A program made the position numbers and the translations under genes. The notes beneath the pieces are model-generated. The model did no database searches, had not been told where the DNA came from, and saw only the letters and a program-made list of their open reading frames with translations. From an uncultured Lachnospira sp. (GTDB lineage: Bacteria > Bacillota > Clostridia > Lachnospirales > Lachnospiraceae): a stretch of 64,000 bases of DNA. Where the stretch lies: positions 8,279 through 72,278 of the forward strand of contig CAKRIN010000012.1 of NCBI GenBank assembly GCA_934343805.1, written 5' to 3'. How positions within the stretch are numbered: position 1 is the first letter of the stretch; each line of letters starts with the position of its first letter. This document shows, in pieces, positions 46,706 through 55,865 of this stretch.

Positions 46706-47746
46706 ATGAATGATTACAATCTTATAAGAACAATTCAAATAGAGTGTCCTCTATGTGGTAAAATTCATGAGGTTGAAGAAAGAAAACGTATTGCTACGAC
46801 AATTATTAAAGATGAAAAAGTCACCTATGAAGAAATATACTATTTCTGTCCTGATAGCGACGAAGAAGAGAATGAATTTACAACTGGCAAAATAGAGAAC
46901 ACCAACCTCTTGAACGCACGTAACACATATAGAAAAGTCAAAGGATTACTTACCTCTGACCAGATTGTTGCAATAAGAAATATGTATGATTTATCCCAGG
47001 TTGATTTAGCAAGATTACTTGGTTGGGGAGAAGCAACAATTTCAAGATATGAAAGCAAAGCCATTCAAGATGAAGCATATGATAATATGCTTAGAATCAT
47101 TAAAGAAAATCCGAAAGCTGTTCTTGAATTATTGCAGAAAAATACTGATAAATTTAGTACTCCCAAACTAATATCAATAAAACAAAAAATTATGGAAAAT
47201 CTCAGTTCTTCTGGAATGGAATTTCTTTCCCGTCAATCCCTTGAAAGTGAATATGTTAGATTTCAAGAACAATGTGATGCTAATGGTAATACACTTTTAA
47301 ATATAGATAAACTTGAAGCTGTCATATCCTATTATGCAAAAAGAGTCAATAATTTATTTAAAGTAAAATTAATGAAAATGCTTTGGTATGCTGACTCTCT
47401 TTCTTTCAAGAATTATCAAAGAACTATAACTGGTTTGGTTTATTGTCATGACTCAATGGGAGCTTTACCAATAGGACACTACAAAATTGTTGGTCTGCAG
47501 AATGTCAACATGCAGGAAGAAGACGGCTTTGAAATAACCAAATACCATTTCCTTGTTAATGAAAATATAGATGAAAACATTCTGTCAACTGAAGAACAGA
47601 ATGTTTTAGATGCTGTAATAAACAAATTCAATTCTTTCAAATCCCAGGAAATTGTTGAATATATGCATGAAGAAATTGCTTATAAAAAGACTAATGATAA
47701 AGAAATTATACCTTTTAGTCTTGCAAGACAAATAAAGGATTTCTAA
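46706..47746 (+). CDS. MqsA-like antitoxin with zinc finger, HTH and Panacea (SocA-like) domain
   Basis: 346 aa from the ATG at 46706 (AAAGGAG 9 nt upstream). N-terminal YgiT-type zinc finger with CPLC and a second site reduced to CPDS. HTH_XRE (about 80-140: LTSDQIVAIRNMYDLSQVDL, LLGWGEATISRYE). From about 195 comes a Panacea/DUF4065 domain: ISYYAKRVNNLFKVKLMKML, WYADSLSFKNYQRTITGLVY. Panacea antitoxins are known to neutralise unrelated toxins next to them (PanAT systems), while MqsA represses its own promoter. So this gene likely both neutralises the small upstream protein and represses the pair. Confidence 0.8.
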   Translation: MNDYNLIRTIQIECPLCGKIHEVEERKRIATTIIKDEKVTYEEIYYFCPDSDEEENEFTTGKIENTNLLNARNTYRKVKGLLTSDQIVAIRNMYDLSQVDLARLLGWGEATISRYESKAIQDEAYDNMLRIIKENPKAVLELLQKNTDKFSTPKLISIKQKIMENLSSSGMEFLSRQSLESEYVRFQEQCDANGNTLLNIDKLEAVISYYAKRVNNLFKVKLMKMLWYADSLSFKNYQRTITGLVYCHDSMGALPIGHYKIVGLQNVNMQEEDGFEITKYHFLVNENIDENILSTEEQNVLDAVINKFNSFKSQEIVEYMHEEIAYKKTNDKEIIPFSLARQIKDF

Positions 47747-47761
47747 TGGCATATTTTAAAA

Positions 47762-47803
47762 AATCCTGCTCTCAGGCAGCCATAACCACCTGAAAGCAGG
47801 ATT
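47762..47803. terminator. Bidirectional terminator after the antitoxin-like gene
   Basis: AATCCTGCTCTCAGG (47762-47776) pairs with CCTGAAAGCAGGATT (47789-47803) with one mismatch; A- and T-rich flanks. Separates the pair from the convergent DUF4234 gene. Confidence 0.85.
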
Positions 47804-47824
47804 ATCATTTTAATTATTAACGCA

Positions 47825-48493
47825 TTACATTAAACCCTGTGCTCTGTTGTAAGCATTACATATCTTATTAGAATTCTTGATAAGAATATGCATTGCAACA
47901 AATGGTCCAATTCCACAGATAAAAGCACCAAATATCTGCCATAAAAGAACAGTTGTACCATTCTCCTGGATTGAAAGTCCATAACGAGGTCCGTTAGCTG
48001 CAAGTCTGTTACCAAGATTATAGTACCAGAACCATGCATATATACCACATGTTATGAGTGATAACAGAACAAATGCAACAAGCCCTGATGTATTCTCTCC
48101 ATCTCCATCACATGCAATATTAACATCATGTGCCATCTTGTAAATGAAATAATAGCTGTATATTCCACATGTGATAATTGAAAGAATTATGTATGAGGCA
48201 AGACCTCTGTCATCCTTTAATCTTGTACCTGAGTATGGTGGGATTGTGCCATTATTATAACCATTGCTGTAATTCTGATTAGCATTGTAACCCTGATTAT
48301 AATTCTGGTTATTGCTGTTTCCATTGAAGCTCTGCTTTACTTCATCAAAAGCACTTCCTAACTCCTTCTCTACCTTATTGAAGACCTGCCCTGCCTGACC
48401 TGCAATATCCTGCTCTGGCGAACAATTTGCTCCACAATATGGGCAGAATTTAGTTGAATCTGCAACCTGCTTTCCACACTTTTTACAAAACAT
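47825..48493 (-). CDS. Zinc-ribbon plus DUF4234 membrane protein
   Basis: 222 aa. N-terminal zinc ribbon FCKKCGKQ ... FCPYCGANC, then an Asn/Gln/Tyr-rich linker (about 57-85), then a DUF4234-like region: RGLASYIILSIITCGIYSYYFIYKM and a second copy of the motif SLITCGIYAWFWYYNLG, with a final helix pair. The doubled TCGIY motif is the mark of this family. Role unknown; members are common in Firmicutes and often sit near DUF2752 proteins, as here (19 bp gap). Confidence 0.85.
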   Translation of the reverse strand: MFCKKCGKQVADSTKFCPYCGANCSPEQDIAGQAGQVFNKVEKELGSAFDEVKQSFNGNSNNQNYNQGYNANQNYSNGYNNGTIPPYSGTRLKDDRGLASYIILSIITCGIYSYYFIYKMAHDVNIACDGDGENTSGLVAFVLLSLITCGIYAWFWYYNLGNRLAANGPRYGLSIQENGTTVLLWQIFGAFICGIGPFVAMHILIKNSNKICNAYNRAQGLM

Positions 48494-48512
48494 TCTGCTT
48501 AATTCCTCCCCT

Positions 48513-48938
48513 TCATATATTTAGTTTATGAATAATACGGAACACAATATTGTTTTGTGGTTCGAAAACCACAATACTGTTGTCTCCTTTAATCATTCTA
48601 TACAAGTAAACTATAACAAATACGCACGCCATTGTAAACATAAAAATTTTATAAATTTTAATATTTATTTTAGATTTAAGGAGCATAATTATCAATACTA
48701 ATGGTGGAAGGAAAAACAGCGGGTGATACATAAATGCATCATGTATATTAAAATGTAACAAAGCAATCCATGCCCTTGACATTCCACAGCCTGCACATGA
48801 TATTCCTGTTATGTATTTAATAGGGCATGTAACCCCTAAGCTTTCAAGTATCACATACAGAACAACAACTGCAGCAACTGATGTTATTACTTCTATTCTT
48901 CTATGCGATTTTCTTTTATACGCATTGCCTCCGCTCAT
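48513..48938 (-). CDS. DUF2752 membrane protein
   Basis: 142 aa, three or four helices. The family core TCPIKYITGISCAGCGMSRA is intact (cysteines and GMSRA), followed by a helix with HPLFFLPPL. Function unknown. It probably forms a unit with the DUF4234 gene. Confidence 0.85.
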   Translation of the reverse strand: MSGGNAYKRKSHRRIEVITSVAAVVVLYVILESLGVTCPIKYITGISCAGCGMSRAWIALLHFNIHDAFMYHPLFFLPPLVLIIMLLKSKINIKIYKIFMFTMACVFVIVYLYRMIKGDNSIVVFEPQNNIVFRIIHKLNI

Positions 48939-48962
48939 TATTCCCCCTATTAGTACTTTTTA

Positions 48963-49892
48963 TTACATTATAATCTCTCCTGCAAGCAATGCAAGACAAG
49001 GAAGTGTAATTATACTTATCAATGTTGACAAAGTAACCGCACCCACTGCCAGTTTCTGGTCATGTCCAAATTTTATCGCAAAAAGTGTTGTAATAGCCGC
49101 ACACGGACATGCCTCAAGTATAATTGTGATGACAGCAACCATTCCACGGGCATGTATAAGATACATAACAAGAGTACAGATCACAGGTATAATAAACATT
49201 CTGAGAATAACCGTAAAATATACCCTTGTATCCTTTAAGATACTAAGTAACGGGAACTGTGAAATAGTAATTCCTGTTATTATCATAGACAGCGGAGTGT
49301 TCATGCCTCCGACAACATTAAATGTATCCTTCAAAACATCCGCAACAGGAATCCTTGCAAGGAATATAACAAGTCCGACAACAACCGATATAATTGGCGG
49401 ACATGTAACAATCTTTTTCAAAAGTTCCTTAAGACTCATGCTTTCCGAAACATACACAATTCCGACAGTCCATAAAAGAATATTGAATACTGTTACATAT
49501 ACGCTTGCATATAATACACCTTCTGAACCATACATTGCCTGAATAAGAGGAAATCCCATATATGCTGCATTAGAAAATGTAGTTGCGAATCTTATAATGC
49601 CGCGGACTTCCTTTTTCATCAAAAATGTAATTCCAATCGATAAAGCCATTCCTATGCATATGGTAAGTATGCTGTAAAAAAGCATTCTGCCCATGTTCTT
49701 AAGAATCTCGGCGTTGTATCCTGACATATAAGAATTAATAATCATAAATGGAACAACAAAATATATAAGCAGATTAGACAGCATCCCCTTTCCTTCTTCA
49801 TTAACCATCTTAATCTTTCCTATAACAACTCCACACAATATAAGTATAAATAACTCAAATACCTGCTTCGCAGTAATAAGCGCTAAATCCAT
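48963..49892 (-). CDS. AEC-family transporter (auxin efflux carrier type)
   Basis: 309 aa from the ATG at 49892; a frame opening at 49979 would run through a long palindrome. About ten helices with the family pattern in two halves: VFELFILILCGVVIGKIKMVNEEG at the start, TFSNAAYMGFPLIQAMYG in TM4-5 and EACPCAAITTLFA near the end. Bacterial members move malate, malonate or other carboxylates. Malonate would fit the neighbouring fatty-acid genes, but that is only a guess. The GGAGG site is 11 nt before the start. Confidence 0.88.
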   Translation of the reverse strand: MDLALITAKQVFELFILILCGVVIGKIKMVNEEGKGMLSNLLIYFVVPFMIINSYMSGYNAEILKNMGRMLFYSILTICIGMALSIGITFLMKKEVRGIIRFATTFSNAAYMGFPLIQAMYGSEGVLYASVYVTVFNILLWTVGIVYVSESMSLKELLKKIVTCPPIISVVVGLVIFLARIPVADVLKDTFNVVGGMNTPLSMIITGITISQFPLLSILKDTRVYFTVILRMFIIPVICTLVMYLIHARGMVAVITIILEACPCAAITTLFAIKFGHDQKLAVGAVTLSTLISIITLPCLALLAGEIIM

Positions 49893-49924
49893 AGCTCTCT
49901 TATCCTCCTTTTCATACACGCAAA

Positions 49925-49965
49925 AACATGTTATATATTTCATCTTCTGAAATATATAACATGTT
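49925..49965. promoter_or_regulatory. Perfect 18-bp inverted repeat before the AEC gene
   Basis: Arms AACATGTTATATATTTCA (49925-49942 and complement 49948-49965) with a 5-bp spacer TCTTC. No T-run on either side, so it is more likely an operator than a terminator. It lies between the MarR stop and the transporter start, 33 bp before the latter. Confidence 0.7.
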
Positions 49966-49988
49966 AATAGCAAAGTCAAGCAATAAGC

Positions 49989-50426
49989 CTAATACTTTAT
50001 CTCAGGCATAAGTTCTGTACTTATTACATTAAGCATATGTTCCATTGTCTCTAACTCTTCTTTAGAAAACCTTCCTTCAATCCTGTCCATCACTGTCTTT
50101 AGATATGTATTGCTGATATTATAATAATCTATGTACTTCTGAGTTACCTCAAGATGATACTCTCTCTTGTCTTCCTCAGACTGTACTTTCCTTAAGTATC
50201 CCTTCTTAACAAGATTATTGATCTTATATGCCGCATTAGGAGATGATATATTTGCCATCTCAGCAAACTCTGCCACAGTAGGTTTATCAAGTGCATATAT
50301 AATCTCCATACAGAAAGTTTCTACAGTTGTAAGAGAAGTTTCCCTCTCCTGTAACTTTTCAAACATTTTCTGATAAAAATGCATCTTGAACTTCGTATAT
50401 ACCTTACTAAAAGAATCCTGCAGCAA
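49989..50426 (-). CDS. MarR-family regulator (FabT-like by position)
   Basis: 145 aa winged-helix regulator: TTVETFCMEIIYALDKPTVAEFAEMANISSPNAAYKINNLVKKGYL spans the recognition helix and SEEDKREYHLEVT is the wing. Start is TTG (50426), 8 nt after GGAGGT. FabT, a MarR protein, represses fab genes in streptococci and sits next to them, which makes FabT a fair guess. It has its own promoter (TTGCAA, 17 bp, TATAAT; 50463-50491) with ATTGTT-N9-AACAAT over the -10, not a FabT box. It may instead control the AEC gene downstream. Confidence 0.85.
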   Translation of the reverse strand: MLQDSFSKVYTKFKMHFYQKMFEKLQERETSLTTVETFCMEIIYALDKPTVAEFAEMANISSPNAAYKINNLVKKGYLRKVQSEEDKREYHLEVTQKYIDYYNISNTYLKTVMDRIEGRFSKEELETMEHMLNVISTELMPEIKY

Positions 50427-50462
50427 CTTACTTTACCTCCAAAGCTTTTTTAATTGTTTATT

Positions 50463-50491
50463 ATTATAACAATAGCTCTATTCTATTGCAA
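50463..50491 (-). promoter_or_regulatory. Internal promoter for the MarR gene
   Basis: Minus strand TTGCAA (50486-50491), 17 bp, TATAAT (50463-50468), at the end of fabZ. Inverted repeat ATTGTT (50453-50458) / AACAAT (50468-50473) overlaps the -10. Confidence 0.6.
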
Positions 50492-50906
50492 ACGTAAGTT
50501 CCGCTGACACTGCAAGTTTCCCGTCAACATAAGCTTCTGCCTTTCCTACTCCAACAGGACCTTTTCTTGCTATAATCTCGCATGACATTTCAAGCACATC
50601 TCCAGGTGTAACCTGTGCCTTAAACTTAGCATTTTTAATTCCTGCAAAAAGTGCTATATGTCCCTTGTTCTTTTCTTCCGACAGCAAGGCCACTGCTCCT
50701 GTCTGCGCCAGTGCCTCAATAATAAGTACTCCCGGCATTACCTTCTTCTGTGGAAAATGTCCTACAAAATGCATTTCATTGGCGGATACACATTTAATAC
50801 CACAAGCCTTCTTTCCCGGCTCACACTCCGTTATCCTGTCTACTAGTAGAAATGGATATCTGTGTGGCAGAATCTGCTGTATTTCATCTGAATTAAGCTG
50901 CATCAT
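50478..50906 (-). CDS. fabZ: 3-hydroxyacyl-ACP dehydratase FabZ
   Basis: 142 aa hotdog fold. Dehydrates beta-hydroxyacyl-ACP in chain elongation. Catalytic His in [13 protein letters not shown] and Glu in [17 protein letters not shown]. The first ATG overlaps the fabF stop as TAATG; a second ATG follows at once. It is the last fab gene of the operon. No FabN/FabM isomerase is apparent here. Confidence 0.95.
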   Translation of the reverse strand: MMQLNSDEIQQILPHRYPFLLVDRITECEPGKKACGIKCVSANEMHFVGHFPQKKVMPGVLIIEALAQTGAVALLSEEKNKGHIALFAGIKNAKFKAQVTPGDVLEMSCEIIARKGPVGVGKAEAYVDGKLAVSAELTFAIE

Positions 50907-52138
50907 TACACCACCTTTCTAAGTACGATAGATGCGTTATGTCCACCAAAGCCAAGGGAATTAGACATGGCATAATCAACTCTTGATTCTCTTGCACTAT
51001 TAGGAACGATATCAAGATCACAATCATCATCCGGAACCTGATAATTAATGGTTGGCGGAATTATATCATTCTTTACAGCAAGCGCCGATATAATTGCCTC
51101 AACAGCACCACTCGCTCCTAACATATGTCCTGTCATAGACTTTGTTGAGCTTACCGCAAGCTTGTACGCATGCTCTCCAAATGCCCTCTTTATCGCGTTA
51201 GTCTCGCCCTTATCATTAAGCTTTGTACTTGTTCCATGTGCATTGATATAATCAATATTCTCTGGTTTTATTCCTGCATCCTTAACAGCCTCAGTCATCG
51301 CCTGTGCTGCCATGCTTCCATCTTCAAGAGGAGCTGTAACATGGTTTGCATCACATGTTGAACCATATCCTGCAACCTCACAATATATCTTAGCACCTCT
51401 TTTAACTGCATGTTCATACTCTTCAAGAATCAGCACACCTGCTCCTTCTCCCATAACAAATCCGCTTCTTTCTTTATCAAACGGAATAGAAGCCCTGTTT
51501 ACATCTTCTGCTTTGCTTAATGCATGCATTGATGTAAAACCACCAATTCCAAAATCAGTTATGCAGCTTTCTGCGCCTCCGCACACAATGACATCCTGAT
51601 ATCCATCCCTGATCTGTCTTAATGCATCTCCAACAGCATTGGTTCCACTGGCACATGCTGTAACAACACATGTACACATTCCATGAAGTCCGAATCTGAT
51701 TGCAACATGTCCTGCTGCCATGTTAGTTATTGACATTGGAACAAAATGTGGTGAAACTCTGTCATATCCCTTACTTTCACCTCTTAAACATTCTCTCTGT
51801 ATAGTTGTAAGTCCACCAATTCCACTTGATAATATAACACCACACCTTAATGTATCTTCTTTGCTAAAATCTATAGCCGAATCTTTCACTGCTTCATCTG
51901 CAGCTGCAAGTGCATATAATGTGAAATCGTCCATTTTTCTTAATTCTGCTTTATCAACAATACTCTCTGCATCGAAGCCTTTTACTTCACCAGCAAGCTT
52001 GACTGCACTATTTTCTGTATTAAAATGCGTTATCTTATCAATACCACATTTACCTGCCTTTACAGCTTCCCACATGTCTTTAACATTGTTTCCAATAGGA
52101 GTAACTGCTCCCATACCTGTTATTACAACTCTTCTCAT
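50906..52138 (-). CDS. fabF: 3-oxoacyl-ACP synthase II (FabF)
   Basis: 410 aa. Chain-elongating condensing enzyme. Cys-His-His triad in [22 protein letters not shown] and [11 protein letters not shown]. Start at ATG 52138 (GGAGGAA 7 nt upstream), which overlaps the fabG stop by four bases (ATGA); the frame extends 8 codons further without support. Confidence 0.96.
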   Translation of the reverse strand: MRRVVITGMGAVTPIGNNVKDMWEAVKAGKCGIDKITHFNTENSAVKLAGEVKGFDAESIVDKAELRKMDDFTLYALAAADEAVKDSAIDFSKEDTLRCGVILSSGIGGLTTIQRECLRGESKGYDRVSPHFVPMSITNMAAGHVAIRFGLHGMCTCVVTACASGTNAVGDALRQIRDGYQDVIVCGGAESCITDFGIGGFTSMHALSKAEDVNRASIPFDKERSGFVMGEGAGVLILEEYEHAVKRGAKIYCEVAGYGSTCDANHVTAPLEDGSMAAQAMTEAVKDAGIKPENIDYINAHGTSTKLNDKGETNAIKRAFGEHAYKLAVSSTKSMTGHMLGASGAVEAIISALAVKNDIIPPTINYQVPDDDCDLDIVPNSARESRVDYAMSNSLGFGGHNASIVLRKVV

Positions 52139-52878
52139 ATTGCCATTCCTCCGTCTACGCAAAGTACCTGTCCGGTTATGTACCGTGCTCCATCCCCCGC
52201 AAGAAATGCTACCGCTTCCGCAATATCTTCCGGCTTTCCCATCTCTTTAAAAGGTATATTCTCCACCACTTTTTCTTTAACGGCGTCTGACATTGCGCCT
52301 GTCATATCAGTTTCAACCATCCCCGGAGCAACCGCATTTACAGTAATATGTCTTGACGCAAGCTCCCTTGCAAGTGACTTCGTCATGCCAATAACGCCTG
52401 CTTTACTCGCTGAATAATTAACCTGCCCTGCATTGCCCATGACACCTACAACAGAACTCATATTAATAATTCTTCCTGCTCTCTGCCTTAACATAAGCCT
52501 TGAGACTCCACGCATCATGTAAAATGTACCCTTAAGATTCACATCTATAACTGCATCGAAATCCTCATCCTTCATGCGTCCAATAAGGTTGTCCTTAGTA
52601 ATTCCTGCATTATTAACAAGAACATCAATCCTTCCGCCAAGTAAATCCACAGCTTCCTTAATTAAACGCTCACATTCCCCTGAATCACTCACATCTGCCT
52701 TAATTGCATGGATTTCAACACCATACTCTCTGCATAACTTGACCGTTTCACTTGCAGACTCATCACCTGAACGGTAACTGAATACAATATCTGTTCCTTC
52801 ACTTGCAAGCTTGACGCATATAGCCCTTCCTATTCCCCTGCTTGCACCTGTAATAAGTGCTTTCCTTCTTTCACTCAT
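52135..52878 (-). CDS. fabG: 3-oxoacyl-ACP reductase FabG
   Basis: 247 aa SDR. NADPH site TGASRGIGRAI, catalytic Ser-Tyr-Lys in NMSSVVGVMGN and YSASKAGVIG, and NNAGI. Reduces beta-ketoacyl-ACP. It lies between the second FabK-like gene (44 bp upstream) and fabF. Confidence 0.95.
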   Translation of the reverse strand: MSERRKALITGASRGIGRAICVKLASEGTDIVFSYRSGDESASETVKLCREYGVEIHAIKADVSDSGECERLIKEAVDLLGGRIDVLVNNAGITKDNLIGRMKDEDFDAVIDVNLKGTFYMMRGVSRLMLRQRAGRIINMSSVVGVMGNAGQVNYSASKAGVIGMTKSLARELASRHITVNAVAPGMVETDMTGAMSDAVKEKVVENIPFKEMGKPEDIAEAVAFLAGDGARYITGQVLCVDGGMAI

Positions 52879-52922
52879 TCCCTATCCTTTCCAAATCAAT
52901 ATCCGATTTGTTCAATCACAGC

Positions 52923-53996
52923 TTATATGTCCGATTTATTCAACCTATAATCTGTCATAATCTCATTAATAAGTTCCTGTACGCTCATTATCCTGTCAAC
53001 TCTGTCTGCATTACTTCCTGCAAAAAACAGTCCATTATCCCAGTCACCCTTAACTGCTGCTATAAGTGCCCTGCTTATGCAATATGGTATACTGTCATCC
53101 TTCTTACATGCCGTAAGACAGCCATTACATCTTTTTGCCGTAAAGGTTTCTCCTGCATCAAGCCTTTCAAGAAGTGGGCTGTTAATTGCACGCGCCGGCA
53201 TTCCAACAGGACTTTTAATAATACGGATATCTTCTCTTTTCGCATTAACAACAGCCTGTTTAAATGTATCCGAAGCATCACATTCATTGGTAGCAATGAA
53301 TCTTGTTGCAATCTGTACCCCGGCAGCTCCTTTATTTAAATAATGTGCCATATCTTTGCCATCATACACACCACCAGCGATAAAAACCGGGATATCCGCA
53401 CCTGACTCTTCTATTACAGCAAGAACATCTGACAATATTTCATCGTTACTCTGTGTTTTCCCCTGTGTAATATCATCTGCACCAAAACCTAGATGTCCCC
53501 CTGCCATGCTGCCTTCAATAACAAACATATCCGGATACACATCATAATGCTTCTTATAAGTTTTCATAATTATCCTGGCAGCCCTGCCGCTTGAAACAAT
53601 AGGTGCTGCCAGTGTATCTGTTCCCTTAGTAAACTGTGGCAGATTAAGAGGCAGCCCGGCACCTGAGATAATAATATCTGCTCCTGCTGAAACTGCGGTC
53701 TTACAGCTTTCCTCATAATGAGAAACCGCAGTCATAATATTTACAGCTACAAGCCCCTTCTTTGTACTTTCTGCTGCAATCTGCTTAGCCCTCTTAATAT
53801 GGTAATCAAGCGCCCTTAGATTTGCCTTAATGGGGCTGCTCTCAAAATCGGGTTCATCATAACCTGCATTGACAGAACTGATAACTCCACATGCCCCACA
53901 TGCTGCAACTGCGCCTGCAAGCGATGAAAGCGAAACTCCGACACCCATACCACCCTGAATTACCGGAATATCAAGTACCTTGTCCTTAATCTGCAT
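52923..53996 (-). CDS. Second FabK/nitronate monooxygenase-like flavoprotein
   Basis: 357 aa TIM-barrel flavoenzyme of the NMO/FabK superfamily: PVIQGGMGVGVS, IISGAGLPLNLP, EGSMAGGHLGFG, FIAGGVYDG and VQIATRFIATNECDA. It is longer than FabK and has a C-terminal cysteine group, CNGCLTACKKDDSIPYC, absent from the neighbouring FabK. It overlaps the fabK stop by 11 bp (start ATG 53996 with AAAGGAA). In many Firmicute operons the slot between fabK and fabG is fabD; here it holds this gene. Its reaction is uncertain: a second enoyl reductase or an NMO. Confidence 0.85.
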   Translation of the reverse strand: MQIKDKVLDIPVIQGGMGVGVSLSSLAGAVAACGACGVISSVNAGYDEPDFESSPIKANLRALDYHIKRAKQIAAESTKKGLVAVNIMTAVSHYEESCKTAVSAGADIIISGAGLPLNLPQFTKGTDTLAAPIVSSGRAARIIMKTYKKHYDVYPDMFVIEGSMAGGHLGFGADDITQGKTQSNDEILSDVLAVIEESGADIPVFIAGGVYDGKDMAHYLNKGAAGVQIATRFIATNECDASDTFKQAVVNAKREDIRIIKSPVGMPARAINSPLLERLDAGETFTAKRCNGCLTACKKDDSIPYCISRALIAAVKGDWDNGLFFAGSNADRVDRIMSVQELINEIMTDYRLNKSDI

Positions 53997-54915
53997 ATAA
54001 TTCCTTTCGCACAGCCTCATATCCTTCATATATTTCTTCAAATATTTTCTCAATCGGCTGTATCTTATCAATCTGACCTGCAACCTGGCCTGCCATCAGT
54101 GATCCATTCATTGTGTCGCCGTCAAACACTGCCTTACGAAGAGAACCCAGTGTATATTTTTCAAGTTCCATCTTATCAGCTCCTGCCTTCTCCTGCTTTA
54201 CATACTCACGTGACATCTCATTTTTAAGCACACGCACAGGAGTACCCGCAATTCTTCCTGTAACTATTGTGTCATTATCCTTTGCTTTAAGTATTGCCTG
54301 TTTATAATTATCATGTATAGGACACTCTGTACTTGCAAGAAGACATGTTCCCATCTGTACACCTGCAGCACCAAGTGCAAATGCTGCTGCGAGCTGTCTG
54401 CCATCTGCAATTCCTCCGGCTGCAATAACAGGAATGTGCACACTGTCAACCACCTTTGGAACAAGTGTCATAGTTGTCATCTCGCCGACATGACCACCAC
54501 TTTCTGTTCCCTCTGCAACTACTGCATCAGCTCCGAAACGCTCCATTCTTATTGCAAGTGCTGCACTCGAAACAACCGGTATAACCATCATTCCGTTAGC
54601 CTTCCATTTTTCCATATATTTAGCCGGACTTCCTGCCCCTGTTGTTACAATTTTTACATTTTCTTCCACAAGCAGTTCTGCCATTGCATCAGCTTCTGGA
54701 TTCATAAGCATAAGATTCACACCAAATGGTTTATCTGTAAGTATCCTGCATTTTCTTATGTTTTCACGAAGCATATCTGTGTTCATTCCACCTGCTCCAA
54801 TAAGCCCCAGTCCGCCTGCATTACTAACTGCAGCTGCAAATTCTCCCGTTGCAATATTAGCCATTCCGCCCTGTATAAACGGATATTTTATTCCTAACAT
54901 TTTATCTAATCTCAT
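53986..54915 (-). CDS. fabK: Enoyl-ACP reductase II (FabK)
   Basis: 309 aa FMN enzyme that reduces trans-2-enoyl-ACP with NADH, replacing FabI. N-terminus YPFIQGGMANIATGEFAAAV, AEGTESGGHVGEMTTM with the family His, AAGGIADGRQLAAAFALGA and MGTCLLASTEC. Length fits pneumococcal FabK. It sits between fabH and its paralogue. Confidence 0.95.
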   Translation of the reverse strand: MRLDKMLGIKYPFIQGGMANIATGEFAAAVSNAGGLGLIGAGGMNTDMLRENIRKCRILTDKPFGVNLMLMNPEADAMAELLVEENVKIVTTGAGSPAKYMEKWKANGMMVIPVVSSAALAIRMERFGADAVVAEGTESGGHVGEMTTMTLVPKVVDSVHIPVIAAGGIADGRQLAAAFALGAAGVQMGTCLLASTECPIHDNYKQAILKAKDNDTIVTGRIAGTPVRVLKNEMSREYVKQEKAGADKMELEKYTLGSLRKAVFDGDTMNGSLMAGQVAGQIDKIQPIEKIFEEIYEGYEAVRKELYAD

Positions 54916-54929
54916 TATGCTGCTCCTTA

Positions 54930-55865
54930 TTATGTCTCTATCAAAGCACTGCTCCAGCTAAGCCCAGCCCCAAAGCCTGCAAGAATAAGCTTTCTGCCTT
55001 TATCAAAACATCCACTTTTTGCTAACTCATCAAGTGCTATTGGGATACTTGCCGCTGACGTATTACCATATTCCGCTATGTTTACATAGAACTTATCTTC
55101 ATGTCCCGGATACTTCTTCTTTACATGATTGATAATTCTTTCATTAGCCTGATGACACACAATATAATCTATGTCGTCAAGTGTCATGTCCGATTTTTTC
55201 AACACCTCATCAATTCCCTGCTTAAGAACATCAACCGCAAAACGGAACACCGCATTTCCATTCATCTTTACATATGCATCCTGTACGCCTATACCTCTGC
55301 ATACAAGTACATCTGTATCACCTCTTGTGTAATTAATCTGTCTATACATATTGTCAGCCGCTTTTATAAGAACTGCGCCTGCACCATCTCCAAAAAGCAC
55401 ACATGTTGAGCGGTCCGTATAATCTAATATCTTAGACATCTGTTCACTGCCAATAAGCAGTATGTATTTATAATCAGTGCTGTTAAACAGTGCCTGTCCA
55501 ACATTTAATGCATGCAGAAACCCTGTACATGCACTGCTTAAATCAAACGCAAGTACATTCTCTGCCAGTCCGAGTTCCTTCTGTACAATTGCTGCAGTAG
55601 ATGGAAATGCATTATCTGCTGTTGAAGTTGCAACTATAACTGCACCTATTTCAGCAACATCCACACCTGATGCCTCTACCGCTTCATGTGCCGCTCTGAC
55701 TGCAAGTGATGTAGTATTTTCCTGTGTACATCTGTATCTTTTCTTAATACCTGTTCTTGTTGTTATCCATTCATCATTAGTATCAACAATCCGGCTTAAG
55801 TCATCATTCGTAATTATCTCTTCTGGGAGTGCTTTCCCTGTGGACACTATCTGAATGCCTTTCAC
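54930..55865 (-). CDS. fabH: 3-oxoacyl-ACP synthase III (FabH)
   Basis: 311 aa. Starts chains from an acyl-CoA and malonyl-ACP. Cys-His-Asn triad in SSACTGFLHAL, CHQANERIINHV and YGNTSAASIPIAL. Start ATG overlaps the accA stop (ATGA). Confidence 0.96.
   Translation of the reverse strand: MKGIQIVSTGKALPEEIITNDDLSRIVDTNDEWITTRTGIKKRYRCTQENTTSLAVRAAHEAVEASGVDVAEIGAVIVATSTADNAFPSTAAIVQKELGLAENVLAFDLSSACTGFLHALNVGQALFNSTDYKYILLIGSEQMSKILDYTDRSTCVLFGDGAGAVLIKAADNMYRQINYTRGDTDVLVCRGIGVQDAYVKMNGNAVFRFAVDVLKQGIDEVLKKSDMTLDDIDYIVCHQANERIINHVKKKYPGHEDKFYVNIAEYGNTSAASIPIALDELAKSGCFDKGRKLILAGFGAGLSWSSALIET

Noticed and set aside
48555..48580. Stable TTCG-loop hairpin
   Set aside because: It lies inside the DUF2752 coding sequence near its 3' end, with no T-run; probably chance.
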